This document shows positions 50,896-59,263 of a stretch of DNA of 64,000 nucleotides, piece by piece (within the stretch, counting starts at the first letter, position 1; each line of letters starts with the position of its first letter). The notes under the pieces were generated by a model. That model was given only the letters and a program-made list of their open reading frames with translations. It was not told the DNA's origin and ran no database searches. The DNA comes from Gordonia polyisoprenivorans (GTDB taxonomy: Bacteria > Actinomycetota > Actinomycetes > Mycobacteriales > Mycobacteriaceae), in contig NZ_CP072203.1 of assembly GCF_017654315.1 (NCBI RefSeq), positions 62,001-126,000 of the forward strand. The letters are read 5' to 3'. The position numbers and the translations under genes were made by a program.

Positions 50896-52599
50896 ATGGT
50901 GAGTTGGAAGCGGCGCAGAAACGTCAACAGCGCAGGGGTGAACCTCGCACTGTTCGAGGCGGTCGCCGACGCCGGCACGGCCACCGACGACGACGCGCCA
51001 ACGATCCTTCTCGTGCACGGCTGGCCCGATACCCACGTGGTGTGGGACGGCGTCGCCGCCCATCTGGCCCGTCACGCACGGGTCTTCGCCTATGACACCC
51101 GCGGCATGGGTGACAGCGATCGCCCGCTGCCGGTGTCGGCGTATCGGATCGAGAATCTCGCCGACGATCTGTTCGCCGTGGCTGCCGCGGTCAACCCGGG
51201 CGGCAAGGTCCACGTCGTCGCGCACGACTGGGGGTCCATCCAGAGTTGGGAGGCGGTCTCGCGCAGCGGCGCCGCAACGCAGATCGCGTCGTTCACCTCG
51301 ATCTCCGGGCCGAGCCTCGACCATGTCGGAGCGTTGTTGCGCCACAACATCACTCATCCGACGCCGCGCAATCTGGGCACCTCCGTCTCGCAGATGGTCA
51401 GTTCCACCTACATCGGCCTGTTCCATCTGCCGCTGCTGCCTCGACTGTTTCTCGGAGTTCTCGGCTCCCCGCGGGTGTGGCGTGAGTTCCTGCATCTGAT
51501 GGACGGCACACCGCGTGATGCGATCACCACCGCCCCGACGCTGCGCCGCGACATGAACTCCGGGGTCCGGTATTACCGCGCCAACATCGTTCGGCGCCTG
51601 CTGTTCCCATCTCCGCGTACGGTCGCGGTGCCGGTTCTCGAACTGCTCAACACCCGCGACTTCGCGATCCGTCCGGCGACGTTCTCGACCACCCACCGCT
51701 ACGTCACCCGGCTGTGGCGCCGCGACGCCGCGACCGGGCATTGGCTGCCCTCGACGCACCCCGCCTACATCGCCGAGAACGTACGCAACCTCCTCGCCAC
51801 CCTTGACGGCGACCGCCCTGTCCCCGAGAGTTTCACGCGAACACGACGTTTCGGCCCGAGCCAGGTGTTCACGGGCCGGCTCGCGGTGATCACCGGAGCG
51901 GGCAGCGATATCGGTCGCGAAACGGCACGGACCCTCGCCGAACTCGGATGCGACGTCGTCCTCGCCGATGTCGACACCGCAGGCGCCGAGGACACCGCCC
52001 GCCTGTGCAAGGAAAGCGGTTCGGCCACAGCGGTGTATCACCTCGACGTCGCCGACACCGACGCCTTCATCGAGTTCGCGAAAGACGTCGAGCGTGAGCA
52101 CGGGGTCCCCGACATCGTGGTGAACAACGCCGCGACCAGCCTGTCCGGATCGTCGCTCGATGCCACCGACGAACAGGTCGATCGGTTGTTGGAGATCGAC
52201 CTGCGCGGCGTGCTCACCGGGTGCCGCGAGTTCGGCCGGCAGATGGTGACACGCGGAACCGGCGGCCACATCGTCAATCTCGCGTCCGCGGCGGCCTTCA
52301 CCCCGCAACGGGGGCTGGGCATCTTCGCCGCAGCCAAGGCCGGGGTGTTGCTCTACGGCGAATCGTTGCGCGCAGAGCTCGCCGAGCATCACATCGGCGT
52401 CAGCACCATCTGCCCCGCCGTCAGTGACACACCGTCCCCGGACGAGGTCGCCACGCAGATCGTCGCGGCGATCCGCGCCGACAAGGCCGTGGTGCCGGTG
52501 GCACCGGAGGCCCAGATCGGTTACCGCATCTACCGTTTCACCCCGTGGATTTCTCGTGCCATGGCACGACAGCAAGTCGTCGGCGCGACGCGCCGATGA
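50896..52599 (+). CDS. ephD: EphD-like fusion: alpha/beta (epoxide) hydrolase plus SDR domain with altered active site
   Basis: A 567-residue fusion like mycobacterial EphD. Residues 30-310 are an alpha/beta hydrolase: HGWPD oxyanion motif (41-45), HDWGS (110-114) with the Asp of epoxide hydrolases, and a cap. Residues 325-545 are an SDR: TGAGSDIG (333-340) has Asp for the second conserved Gly, NNAA is kept, but the catalytic YxxxK is F477-AAA-K481. The SDR half is thus probably not a working oxidoreductase. The ATG at 50896 follows GAGGAGTCG. It starts an operon with a metal-dependent hydrolase and a ferredoxin-reductase; the target may be a mycolate-type epoxide (inference). Confidence 0.85.
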   Translation: MVSWKRRRNVNSAGVNLALFEAVADAGTATDDDAPTILLVHGWPDTHVVWDGVAAHLARHARVFAYDTRGMGDSDRPLPVSAYRIENLADDLFAVAAAVNPGGKVHVVAHDWGSIQSWEAVSRSGAATQIASFTSISGPSLDHVGALLRHNITHPTPRNLGTSVSQMVSSTYIGLFHLPLLPRLFLGVLGSPRVWREFLHLMDGTPRDAITTAPTLRRDMNSGVRYYRANIVRRLLFPSPRTVAVPVLELLNTRDFAIRPATFSTTHRYVTRLWRRDAATGHWLPSTHPAYIAENVRNLLATLDGDRPVPESFTRTRRFGPSQVFTGRLAVITGAGSDIGRETARTLAELGCDVVLADVDTAGAEDTARLCKESGSATAVYHLDVADTDAFIEFAKDVEREHGVPDIVVNNAATSLSGSSLDATDEQVDRLLEIDLRGVLTGCREFGRQMVTRGTGGHIVNLASAAAFTPQRGLGIFAAAKAGVLLYGESLRAELAEHHIGVSTICPAVSDTPSPDEVATQIVAAIRADKAVVPVAPEAQIGYRIYRFTPWISRAMARQQVVGATRR

Positions 52600-52610
52600 A
52601 AGGAGCGAAC

Positions 52611-53531
52611 ATGCATGCACACGCCCATTCCATCAACGACAGCCGCGAGCCGGTCGACGTCGACGGATCCGATCCCGGCCCCGTCGAATTGCACGCCCGC
52701 AACGTCGCTTTCGACTGGTCCCGAACACCGCTGCACTGGATTCCCGGACATCCGGTGGCGTCGAACTTCATCAGCGTGCTCAATCTCCTTCTGCCCGAGG
52801 GGGAACGGTGGTTCGTCCAGACCTACAACGAGGCACTGCCGCTGGTGCGCGACGACGAACTCGCGGCGACGATGCGCGGTTTCATCGGCCAGGAGGCCAT
52901 GCATGCCGAGGCCCACGACCACGTGCTGTGGGAGTTCCTCGACCACCACGGCATCGATCCGCGCCCGTTCTGCCGGCAGATGGAGTGGATCTTCCGGAAG
53001 TTGTTGGGACCACTGGAGAAAGCCTCTCCTGCGGCACGCCAGAAGCACCTCATCGAACGTCTGTGGCTGATCGCCGCGCTCGAGCACTACACCGCCATCC
53101 TCGGTGACTTCGCGCTCAACAACACCTGGGTCGAGCACGGTGCCGACCCGGCGATGACGGATCTGTTCACCTGGCATGGCGCCGAGGAGGTCGAACATCG
53201 GGCGGTCGCCCACGAGGTCGCGGTGTATTTCGGCGACAGCTACCTGCGTCGCGGGCGGGCCATGTTGGTGGCACTGCCGGTCTTGCTTCTACTCGTCAAT
53301 CGTGGGTTCCGGTTCATCATGAAGTCCGACCCGACGATCGACTACAACTTCTTCCAGCGCGAGTACCACTACTTCCGCGGCGTCCGGGCCGGGGTCCTGC
53401 CGAAGATGTGGAAGATCGTCTTCTCGACCTTCAGCTACTTCCGTCCGGGGTTCCACCCCAACGAGATCGGTTCCACCGCACAGGCCGTCGCCTATCTGGC
53501 GGCCTCACCGGCGGCCCGGAACGCGAGCTGA
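52611..53531 (+). CDS. Predicted metal-dependent hydrolase (PF10118-type)
   Basis: A 306-residue helical protein of the predicted metal-dependent hydrolase family found in Mycobacteriales. His/Glu-rich motifs may bind a di-metal site: GFIGQEAMHAEAHDHVLWEF, LIAALEHYTAILGDFAL and WHGAEEVEHRAVAHEVAVYF, a pattern also like ferritin-fold diiron proteins. AAAGGAG lies 6 bases before the ATG. It is 11 bases after EphD and 14 bases before the reductase, in one operon. An oxidase role with the adjacent reductase as electron donor is plausible (inference). Confidence 0.8.
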   Translation: MHAHAHSINDSREPVDVDGSDPGPVELHARNVAFDWSRTPLHWIPGHPVASNFISVLNLLLPEGERWFVQTYNEALPLVRDDELAATMRGFIGQEAMHAEAHDHVLWEFLDHHGIDPRPFCRQMEWIFRKLLGPLEKASPAARQKHLIERLWLIAALEHYTAILGDFALNNTWVEHGADPAMTDLFTWHGAEEVEHRAVAHEVAVYFGDSYLRRGRAMLVALPVLLLLVNRGFRFIMKSDPTIDYNFFQREYHYFRGVRAGVLPKMWKIVFSTFSYFRPGFHPNEIGSTAQAVAYLAASPAARNAS

Positions 53532-53545
53532 GGAGCTGCGACGAG

Positions 53546-54685
53546 ATGAACCAGCGCGCACATCCCCACACGACGACGTTGACCTCGCCGCCACCGCATC
53601 TCTACGGTCGCTGGCGCCACGACCCGTTGCTGACGGTCGGCACGGCCATCTCGAAGATCTGGTGGCCACTGTGGCGGCCGTTGTCGCCGCTGCACGATAC
53701 CGTCGCCGACAACGGCATCACCGTGGTGCGCATCGTCGGCCGTGAGGTGGTCGCCGAGGACGAGAACGTCGTCGCACTGACCTTCGCCGACCCCGACGGC
53801 GGGCTGCTGCACCGCTGGCACGCCGGGGCACACCTGGATCTGTTGTTGCCGTCGGGCCGGATGCGTGAGTACTCACTGTGCGGCGATCCCGCCGATCAGT
53901 ACACCTATCGCATCGCCGTGCGCCGCATCCCCGACGGTGGTGGCGGATCGATCGAAGTGCACGACACGCTGAAGGTCGGCGACCTCCTCTCGGTCAAGGG
54001 ACCGCGCAACGCATTTCCGATTTCGCTTCCCGGCCACGGTTCCGCGGCGACAAAGCTGCGATTCATCGCCGCGGGCATCGGCATCACACCGATCCTGCCG
54101 ATGCTCGCCGCCGCCGAACGCTTCGGTCTGGACTGGTCGATGATCTACACCGGCCGCTCGCCCGAGTCGATCCCGTTCCGTAACGAGGTCGCACGCTTCG
54201 GCGACAAGGTCACCATCCGCACCGACGACGCCGACGGACTGCCCACGATGGAGGAACTACTCGGCACCGCCGACCCCGAAACCGGTCGAGCCCCATCGGG
54301 TCTCGCGGTGTACTGCTGCGGTCCGGTGCCGATGCTGGAGAGTCTGCGCCGACATCTGGCCGACCGCCCCGACATCGAGTTGCACTATGAGCGATTCACC
54401 CCGCCACCGGTGGAGAACGGCCGCGAGTTCACCGCGACCATCGCCTCCACCGGCGCCGAGATCACGGTCGGTGCAACCGAATCGCTGCTGTCTGCTGTGC
54501 AGCGCGAGATCCCGTCGGTGCCGTACTCGTGTCGACAGGGCTTCTGCGGAACGTGCAAACTCGGGACCCTCGCCGGGGCGATCGACCATCGCGACAACAT
54601 CCTCACCGAGCCCGAGCGCACCGCAGGTCAGATCCTGACCTGCGTCTCACGCGCCCAGGGCGATCACCTCACGCTCGATCTCTGA
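53546..54685 (+). CDS. Phthalate-dioxygenase-reductase-type ferredoxin oxidoreductase
   Basis: A 379-residue three-domain reductase: FMN/FAD barrel (REYSLCGDPADQYTYRIAV), NADH domain (FIAAGIGITPILPMLAAAERF, VYCCGPVPMLESL), and a C-terminal plant-type 2Fe-2S domain with CRQGFCGTCKLG and LTCVSRA. It passes electrons from NADH to an oxygenase or oxidase. A 60-residue N-terminal extension of unknown role precedes the barrel. It is the last gene of the EphD operon and likely serves the predicted diiron-like protein. Its last 17 bases overlap the convergent exporter gene. Confidence 0.88.
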   Translation: MNQRAHPHTTTLTSPPPHLYGRWRHDPLLTVGTAISKIWWPLWRPLSPLHDTVADNGITVVRIVGREVVAEDENVVALTFADPDGGLLHRWHAGAHLDLLLPSGRMREYSLCGDPADQYTYRIAVRRIPDGGGGSIEVHDTLKVGDLLSVKGPRNAFPISLPGHGSAATKLRFIAAGIGITPILPMLAAAERFGLDWSMIYTGRSPESIPFRNEVARFGDKVTIRTDDADGLPTMEELLGTADPETGRAPSGLAVYCCGPVPMLESLRRHLADRPDIELHYERFTPPPVENGREFTATIASTGAEITVGATESLLSAVQREIPSVPYSCRQGFCGTCKLGTLAGAIDHRDNILTEPERTAGQILTCVSRAQGDHLTLDL

Positions 54686-56243
54686 CCAACACATCGTCGG
54701 CGGTATCACTGTCGGCAGCAACGGAATCCGCAGCGGGCGACACACCACGCGGCGCTCCGCGCAACAGTGCCGCTGCGGCCACTGCCGCGGCCGTGGTGAT
54801 GGCCACCGCGACCCACACCGCCGAGTGCAGCCCGTCGACGAAGACGTCTTGCACGGCCGCGCGCATGGCGTCGGCCGCGGCGCCCGGCGCCCGCCCGGCG
54901 ACCTCGACACCGGCCATCACCGACTGTTCGGCGATGGCGCCCGCCGCATGGGGAACTCCGAGTGCGGCAAGCTTGTTCCCGACCCCCGAGGTGTAGACCG
55001 AGGTGAGCACCGACCCGAGTACCGCAACCCCCAACGTGCCGCCGACTTCCCGCGTGGTGTCGTTGACGGCACTGCCCGCACCGGCTAGTTCGGGCTTGAG
55101 CGCATCCATGATCAGCTGGGTACACGGGCCGGAGATGAACGCCAATCCCATGGCCATCAGCGACATTGACCAGATGATCAGTTCCCAATAACCCGAAGTG
55201 CGCGTGGAGAATTCGACCAGAGCGAAGCCTCCGGCCATCAGCAGTGCTCCAGCCACCACCACCGGCCGCGGTGAGAAGCGGTGCGCCAGCGCCATCGCGA
55301 CCGGCGAGAAGACGGCCATCACCACCGCGAACGGCAGGGTGCGCACGCCGGCGTCGAGCGGGCCGTATCCCTTGACCGCCTGGAAGAACTGGGTGATGAG
55401 GAAGATGAATCCGAACAGCGCGAAGAATGCGACGCTGACCATGCCCGCGGCGGTGGCGAAGTGGCGATTGGCGAAGAGTCGGACGTCGAGAATCGGGTGC
55501 GCGATGACGAGTTGGCGCCAGATGAACAGACCGATCACCACCACGGCAGCGGCGAGACCACCGACGGTGCGCGGATCGCCCCATCCGAAGTGCGGGCCCT
55601 CGATCAGCGAATAGACCAGCAGGCCGAGGCCGACGATCGAGAGTAACAGACCGCCGATGTCGAAGCGGGACACCGTCGTCGGACGTGTTCCGGGTACGAC
55701 GACGAGGATGGCGACCGCCGCGATCACGCCCATCGGCAGGTTCACCCAGAACACCGACGACCAACTGAAGTGCTCGAGCAGCCATCCACCGAGTACCGGG
55801 CCGATCGCGACCGCCACACCCGAGGTCGCCGCCCAGACCCCCACGGCCGCAGCACGTTCGCGACCCTCGGCGAAGATCGTGGTGATGAGGGCCAGGGTGG
55901 CCGGGAAGACCAGTGCGGCAAAGAGTCCCAGCCCGCCACGGGCAGTGATCAGCTGTCCCAGGGTCTGCGACTCGGCCGCGAGCGCCGAGACGGCGACGAA
56001 TCCGGCGATGCCGAAAAGCAGCATCCGGCGATGCCCGTAGCGATCACCGAGATATCCGCCGGTGACGAGGAGACCGGCGAACACGAGGGTGTAGGCGTCG
56101 ACGATCCATTGCAGTCCGGAGATGCCGGCGTCGAGATCGCGCGACATGGTCGGCAGCGCGACATTGACGATCGTGTTGTCGATCATCACGAGTAGTTCGG
56201 CGAAGCACAGGGCGCCCAGCGCCCACCAACGAGCCCGCATCAC
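54669..56243 (-). CDS. DHA2-family (EmrB/QacA-type) multidrug MFS exporter
   Basis: A 524-residue exporter with 14 predicted helices. LCFAELLVMIDNTIVNVALPTMSRDL is the first helix with the DHA2 Asp motif D1; GYLGDRYGHRRMLL is motif A; VGVWAATSGVAVAIGPVLGGWLLEHFSWSSVFWVNLPMG is motif C. It probably pumps hydrophobic drugs or cationic compounds out in exchange for protons. It starts at the ATG at 56243 (or 56240). A divergent TetR gene with two inverted repeats lies 101 bases away. Confidence 0.9.
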   Translation of the reverse strand: MMRARWWALGALCFAELLVMIDNTIVNVALPTMSRDLDAGISGLQWIVDAYTLVFAGLLVTGGYLGDRYGHRRMLLFGIAGFVAVSALAAESQTLGQLITARGGLGLFAALVFPATLALITTIFAEGRERAAAVGVWAATSGVAVAIGPVLGGWLLEHFSWSSVFWVNLPMGVIAAVAILVVVPGTRPTTVSRFDIGGLLLSIVGLGLLVYSLIEGPHFGWGDPRTVGGLAAAVVVIGLFIWRQLVIAHPILDVRLFANRHFATAAGMVSVAFFALFGFIFLITQFFQAVKGYGPLDAGVRTLPFAVVMAVFSPVAMALAHRFSPRPVVVAGALLMAGGFALVEFSTRTSGYWELIIWSMSLMAMGLAFISGPCTQLIMDALKPELAGAGSAVNDTTREVGGTLGVAVLGSVLTSVYTSGVGNKLAALGVPHAAGAIAEQSVMAGVEVAGRAPGAAADAMRAAVQDVFVDGLHSAVWVAVAITTAAAVAAAALLRGAPRGVSPAADSVAADSDTADDVLVRDRA

Positions 56244-56292
56244 ACGTCCTTTCGGGAAACGGCCAGAAGAGTTCTATAACGGCGATCCATTG

Positions 56293-56330
56293 TTGTAGCA
56301 CGTTGTTCTACACAAGAAGAACACTGTTCT
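56293..56330. promoter_or_regulatory. TetR operator-like inverted repeats
   Basis: TGTAG (56294-56298) and CTACA (56308-56312) form one inverted repeat. AGAAC-ACT-GTTCT (56318-56330) forms a second, perfect one. GTTCTA recurs three times in the 101-base gap. The TetR protein encoded next to it probably binds here and represses the exporter. Confidence 0.6.
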
Positions 56331-56344
56331 AGTAGGTTGTCAAT

Positions 56345-56953
56345 ATGGCCAGCCCCTCGACGCCCGGTTCTTCGACGCGCGCTTCGTCACCCCAGCGCCG
56401 CACCCCTGCCACCGAGGTCCGCGCCAATCTGATCCGCGCCGGTCGCCGCATTCTCGAGACAGACGGGGTCAACGGCCTCACCGTCCGGGCGGTCGCGAAG
56501 GCCGCGGGGGTCGCGCCGATGGGTGTCTACAACCACTTCGATGGCAAGGAAGGGCTCCTCGATGCCCTGGTCAGCGATGCCTTCGTCGAGTTGGGACGGG
56601 TGGTCGCCACCACCGAGGCCGACGCCACCGAGCGACTGGCCCACAGCGGGCGGGCCTACCGGCAGTTCGCCCTGGATTACCCGATGCTCTACGCGCTGAT
56701 GTTCTCCGCGGACTGCGATCCGTCGCCCGAAGCCGCCGCGTCGGCGTTCGACGCACTCGCCGACGTCATTCGCTACGGCCAGGTCGCGGGCGTGATCCGG
56801 GCGGGCGACCCGCTGGGGTTGGCGATGCAGGTGTGGTCGTGTGTCCACGGCGCGGTCAGCCTCGAGTTGGCGGACGCCGGCCCACCCTTCATCGACCCCG
56901 CACAGAACTATGGCGCGGTGATCGCACTGATCGCGCGAGGACTGCACCCCTGA
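56345..56953 (+). CDS. TetR family regulator of the MFS exporter
   Basis: A 202-residue TetR regulator with the H-T-H TEVRANLIRAGRRILETDGVNGLTVRAVAKAAGVAPMGVYNHFDGKEGLLDAL and a WHG-type ligand domain (YRQFALDYPMLYALMF). Divergent from the DHA2 exporter with operator-like repeats between, it is the classic drug-responsive pair. The ATG at 56345 is preceded by a weak AGTAGG. A MerR gene follows at 57013. Confidence 0.88.
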   Translation: MASPSTPGSSTRASSPQRRTPATEVRANLIRAGRRILETDGVNGLTVRAVAKAAGVAPMGVYNHFDGKEGLLDALVSDAFVELGRVVATTEADATERLAHSGRAYRQFALDYPMLYALMFSADCDPSPEAAASAFDALADVIRYGQVAGVIRAGDPLGLAMQVWSCVHGAVSLELADAGPPFIDPAQNYGAVIALIARGLHP

Positions 56954-57012
56954 CCACTCGCAGTTCGCCGACCTGGCCGAACGTCGAGGCCCATCTGAGA
57001 GAATGTGCAATC

Positions 57013-57783
57013 GTGACCGAATACCGGATTGACGACCTGGCGCGCGCGGCCGGGACGACCACCCGGAATGTGCGCGGGTACCAGGACCGTGGCCTGCTAC
57101 CGCGACCGCTCCGACGCGGTCGCATCGCCATCTACACCGATGCCCACCTCAAGCGCCTAAAGGTGATCAACGACCTGCTCAAGCGTGGTTTCACGATCCG
57201 CCACATCGGCGAATTCCTCACCGGGGTGCAGCGCGGCGACGACCTCGCCGACGTCCTCGGGCTGCGCGAGGTGGTCTCCGAACGGTGGTCGACGACGCAA
57301 TCGGCGACGGTGAGCGCCACCGAACTCGCCGAGATGCTGCACACCACCGACCCCGACAACATCGCGCGACTCACCGAGTTCGGCCTCATCCGACCCGATT
57401 CCGACGACCCCGATCCCCAGGGATACGTGATCCTCGACCCCGAAACCGTCGCCGGCTACGGCCGCCTCGTCGCACTCGGTCTCACGCTGAGCCACATCCT
57501 CGACGTCCACGCCGAACTCGATCGTGCGATGGATGCCGCAGCGAACACCCTCATCTCCGCGGGCCGGCGTCAGGTGACGCTGGGGCACGCCGACGGTTGG
57601 ATTCCGCAGACTGCCGAGGAGTCCGAGAAGACCACCCGGCTCCTCACCGAACTTCGTCGCTCCGGCCAGGTTTCGGCGCACAACGCGCTCGACCGCGCAC
57701 TCGACCGGGACATGGCACGCCAGCTCGCCGATTACCTCGACGCCGCACGCGAATCCGGCCAGGACCCCGAGCTCGCCGACTGA
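57013..57783 (+). CDS. MerR family transcriptional regulator
   Basis: A 256-residue MerR regulator. Residues 1-70 are the winged H-T-H (YRIDDLARAAGTTTRNVRGYQDRGLLPRPLRRGRIAIYTDAHLKRLKVINDLLKRGFTIRHI). The long C-terminal half (residues 75-256) has a second helical region (ATVSATELAEMLHTTDPDNIARLTEFGLI), unlike short metal-sensing MerRs, so an organic effector is likelier. It begins at GTG 57013, 60 bases after the TetR gene. The target is unknown. Confidence 0.87.
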   Translation: MTEYRIDDLARAAGTTTRNVRGYQDRGLLPRPLRRGRIAIYTDAHLKRLKVINDLLKRGFTIRHIGEFLTGVQRGDDLADVLGLREVVSERWSTTQSATVSATELAEMLHTTDPDNIARLTEFGLIRPDSDDPDPQGYVILDPETVAGYGRLVALGLTLSHILDVHAELDRAMDAAANTLISAGRRQVTLGHADGWIPQTAEESEKTTRLLTELRRSGQVSAHNALDRALDRDMARQLADYLDAARESGQDPELAD

Positions 57784-57817
57784 CCTGAGAGCGCAGAACT
57801 CGCCGAGCTCGCGCGCC

Positions 57818-59164
57818 TCACGGGATGACGATGGGCGGGCGACCGGGGATCGGGATGGTCAGCCGGGGCGCCGGTCGCGGCTGAGCCCGACGCGGCGCGT
57901 TGTTCGGGGTGCGCGAGTTGGTCTGTACCGGCGGTGGGGGCGGCGGCGTCGTGTAGACGACCGCGGGTTGACGCGCCTGCACCAGATCGGACGGGTCGGC
58001 GAACTGTGCCGGCGAGGTCGGCGTCGACGACGTCGCGGCGGCCTGCTCGGTGGTCGTCGAGACTGCGGCCGCGGGGGGCGACGGTGCGGGCGAGCTACCG
58101 GCGGACGACACGACCATCGCGGCCCCGAAGACGAGCAGCACCCCGGCGACCGCACCGCCGAGCAGCCACCGCGGGCGCGAATACCACCGGCGATCTGCCG
58201 GGTGAGGTTCCGAACCGACAAGCGCGTCGTGGTCGTCGAAGAGGGAATCCTCGAGAAGTGGATCGTCGCGGTGGGGATGATCGCTGCCGTGTAGTACCGG
58301 AATCTTGTCGGTCACCGTGAGGATCTCCTCGGTGACGGCGTCGGCGACCTCGGGCGTGGACGCACCCTCCGGCGTGACCTGCTCGGCGGGCGCCCCTGGG
58401 GCAGCCGGCTCGGCCGCAAGCGACTCTGTGGCGGGCGCTGCGGGGATCGGTGCTGCGGCGATCGGTGCTGCGGCGATCGGTGCGGGCTCCACGACGCTGA
58501 CGACGTCACCACTGACCGGGCCGGGAGTCGGGAAATCGCCGGACGGCGTCGGTGTCACGCCATGGGTCGGCGTGTGCAGGCTGGCCTCGTCGTCGACGAC
58601 GATGACCGGCTTGCGGCGCGCGTCGGCGAGCATCGCGGGCAGTCCGGGCCACTGCGTGTGGGTGGTGGTGAGCACGACGGGTGCCTCGGTGGAACCGGTC
58701 TGCGCGAGCACCGCGTCGAGATGTGCCGCGAGGTCAGCGACCAGCGCGGCGGTGGCCACCTCGACGTCGCGTCGCGTCACGCGGAACAGCCGGACCTGCC
58801 GCTCACCCATGATGAACGCACCGCCCGACGCCGCGAGCCGGGTGCGGGCCCGGCCGGCCAGTTTGCGGAGTTCGTCGCGCCACTCGTCATCGGTGGGGCG
58901 ATTGACCCGCCCGACCGCGACGAGATGGTCGGCGAGTGCGCGGTCGAGCTCGCGCGGCGTGATGTCGTATAGCGGGGGTACAGCCAGAAGTACCTGGTCA
59001 TCGACGGTGTCGGCGACCACCATCACCGCTCCGGTGACGTCGAGGTCCACGACCGCGGCGACATGCGCGCCGAGGGTGGAGACACGCTGCCGGACCGGCT
59101 CGGTGAGAGCCGCGTCGATCACGCGGATGGCGGTGTGTGACGGTTCGATCATCGTGGGTGACAT
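57818..59164 (-). CDS. Proline-rich single-pass membrane protein of unknown function
   Basis: I do not recognise a named family. Residues 1-200 form a compact cytoplasmic region (TLGAHVAAVVDLDVTGAVMVVAD, VRLFRVTRRDVEVATAALVADL, APVVLTTTHTQW); 200-330 is a low-complexity linker rich in Ala, Pro and Thr, including PIAAAPIAAAPIPAAP; a membrane helix (WLLGGAVAGVLLVFGAAMVV) near 355 is followed by an outside Pro-rich tail ending RLTIPIPGRPPIVIP. The orientation suggests sensing or envelope linking. The start is uncertain (59164, or 59152 with AGGA at 12-base spacing). Confidence 0.6.
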   Translation of the reverse strand: MSPTMIEPSHTAIRVIDAALTEPVRQRVSTLGAHVAAVVDLDVTGAVMVVADTVDDQVLLAVPPLYDITPRELDRALADHLVAVGRVNRPTDDEWRDELRKLAGRARTRLAASGGAFIMGERQVRLFRVTRRDVEVATAALVADLAAHLDAVLAQTGSTEAPVVLTTTHTQWPGLPAMLADARRKPVIVVDDEASLHTPTHGVTPTPSGDFPTPGPVSGDVVSVVEPAPIAAAPIAAAPIPAAPATESLAAEPAAPGAPAEQVTPEGASTPEVADAVTEEILTVTDKIPVLHGSDHPHRDDPLLEDSLFDDHDALVGSEPHPADRRWYSRPRWLLGGAVAGVLLVFGAAMVVSSAGSSPAPSPPAAAVSTTTEQAAATSSTPTSPAQFADPSDLVQARQPAVVYTTPPPPPPVQTNSRTPNNAPRRAQPRPAPRLTIPIPGRPPIVIP

Positions 59165-59263
59165 TCCTGCGGTCGTCGGGGGCGCTGCACTCGTCGACCG
59201 ATTACCCCGGTCGAACCGGGATGAATCCCGGTCGCCCGGACGCCCCCCTGCGCCCATCGATTG

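Noticed and set aside
50842..52620. A 592-codon leftward frame opposite ephD
   Set aside because: The plus strand encodes recognisable hydrolase and SDR domains; the opposite frame has no motif.
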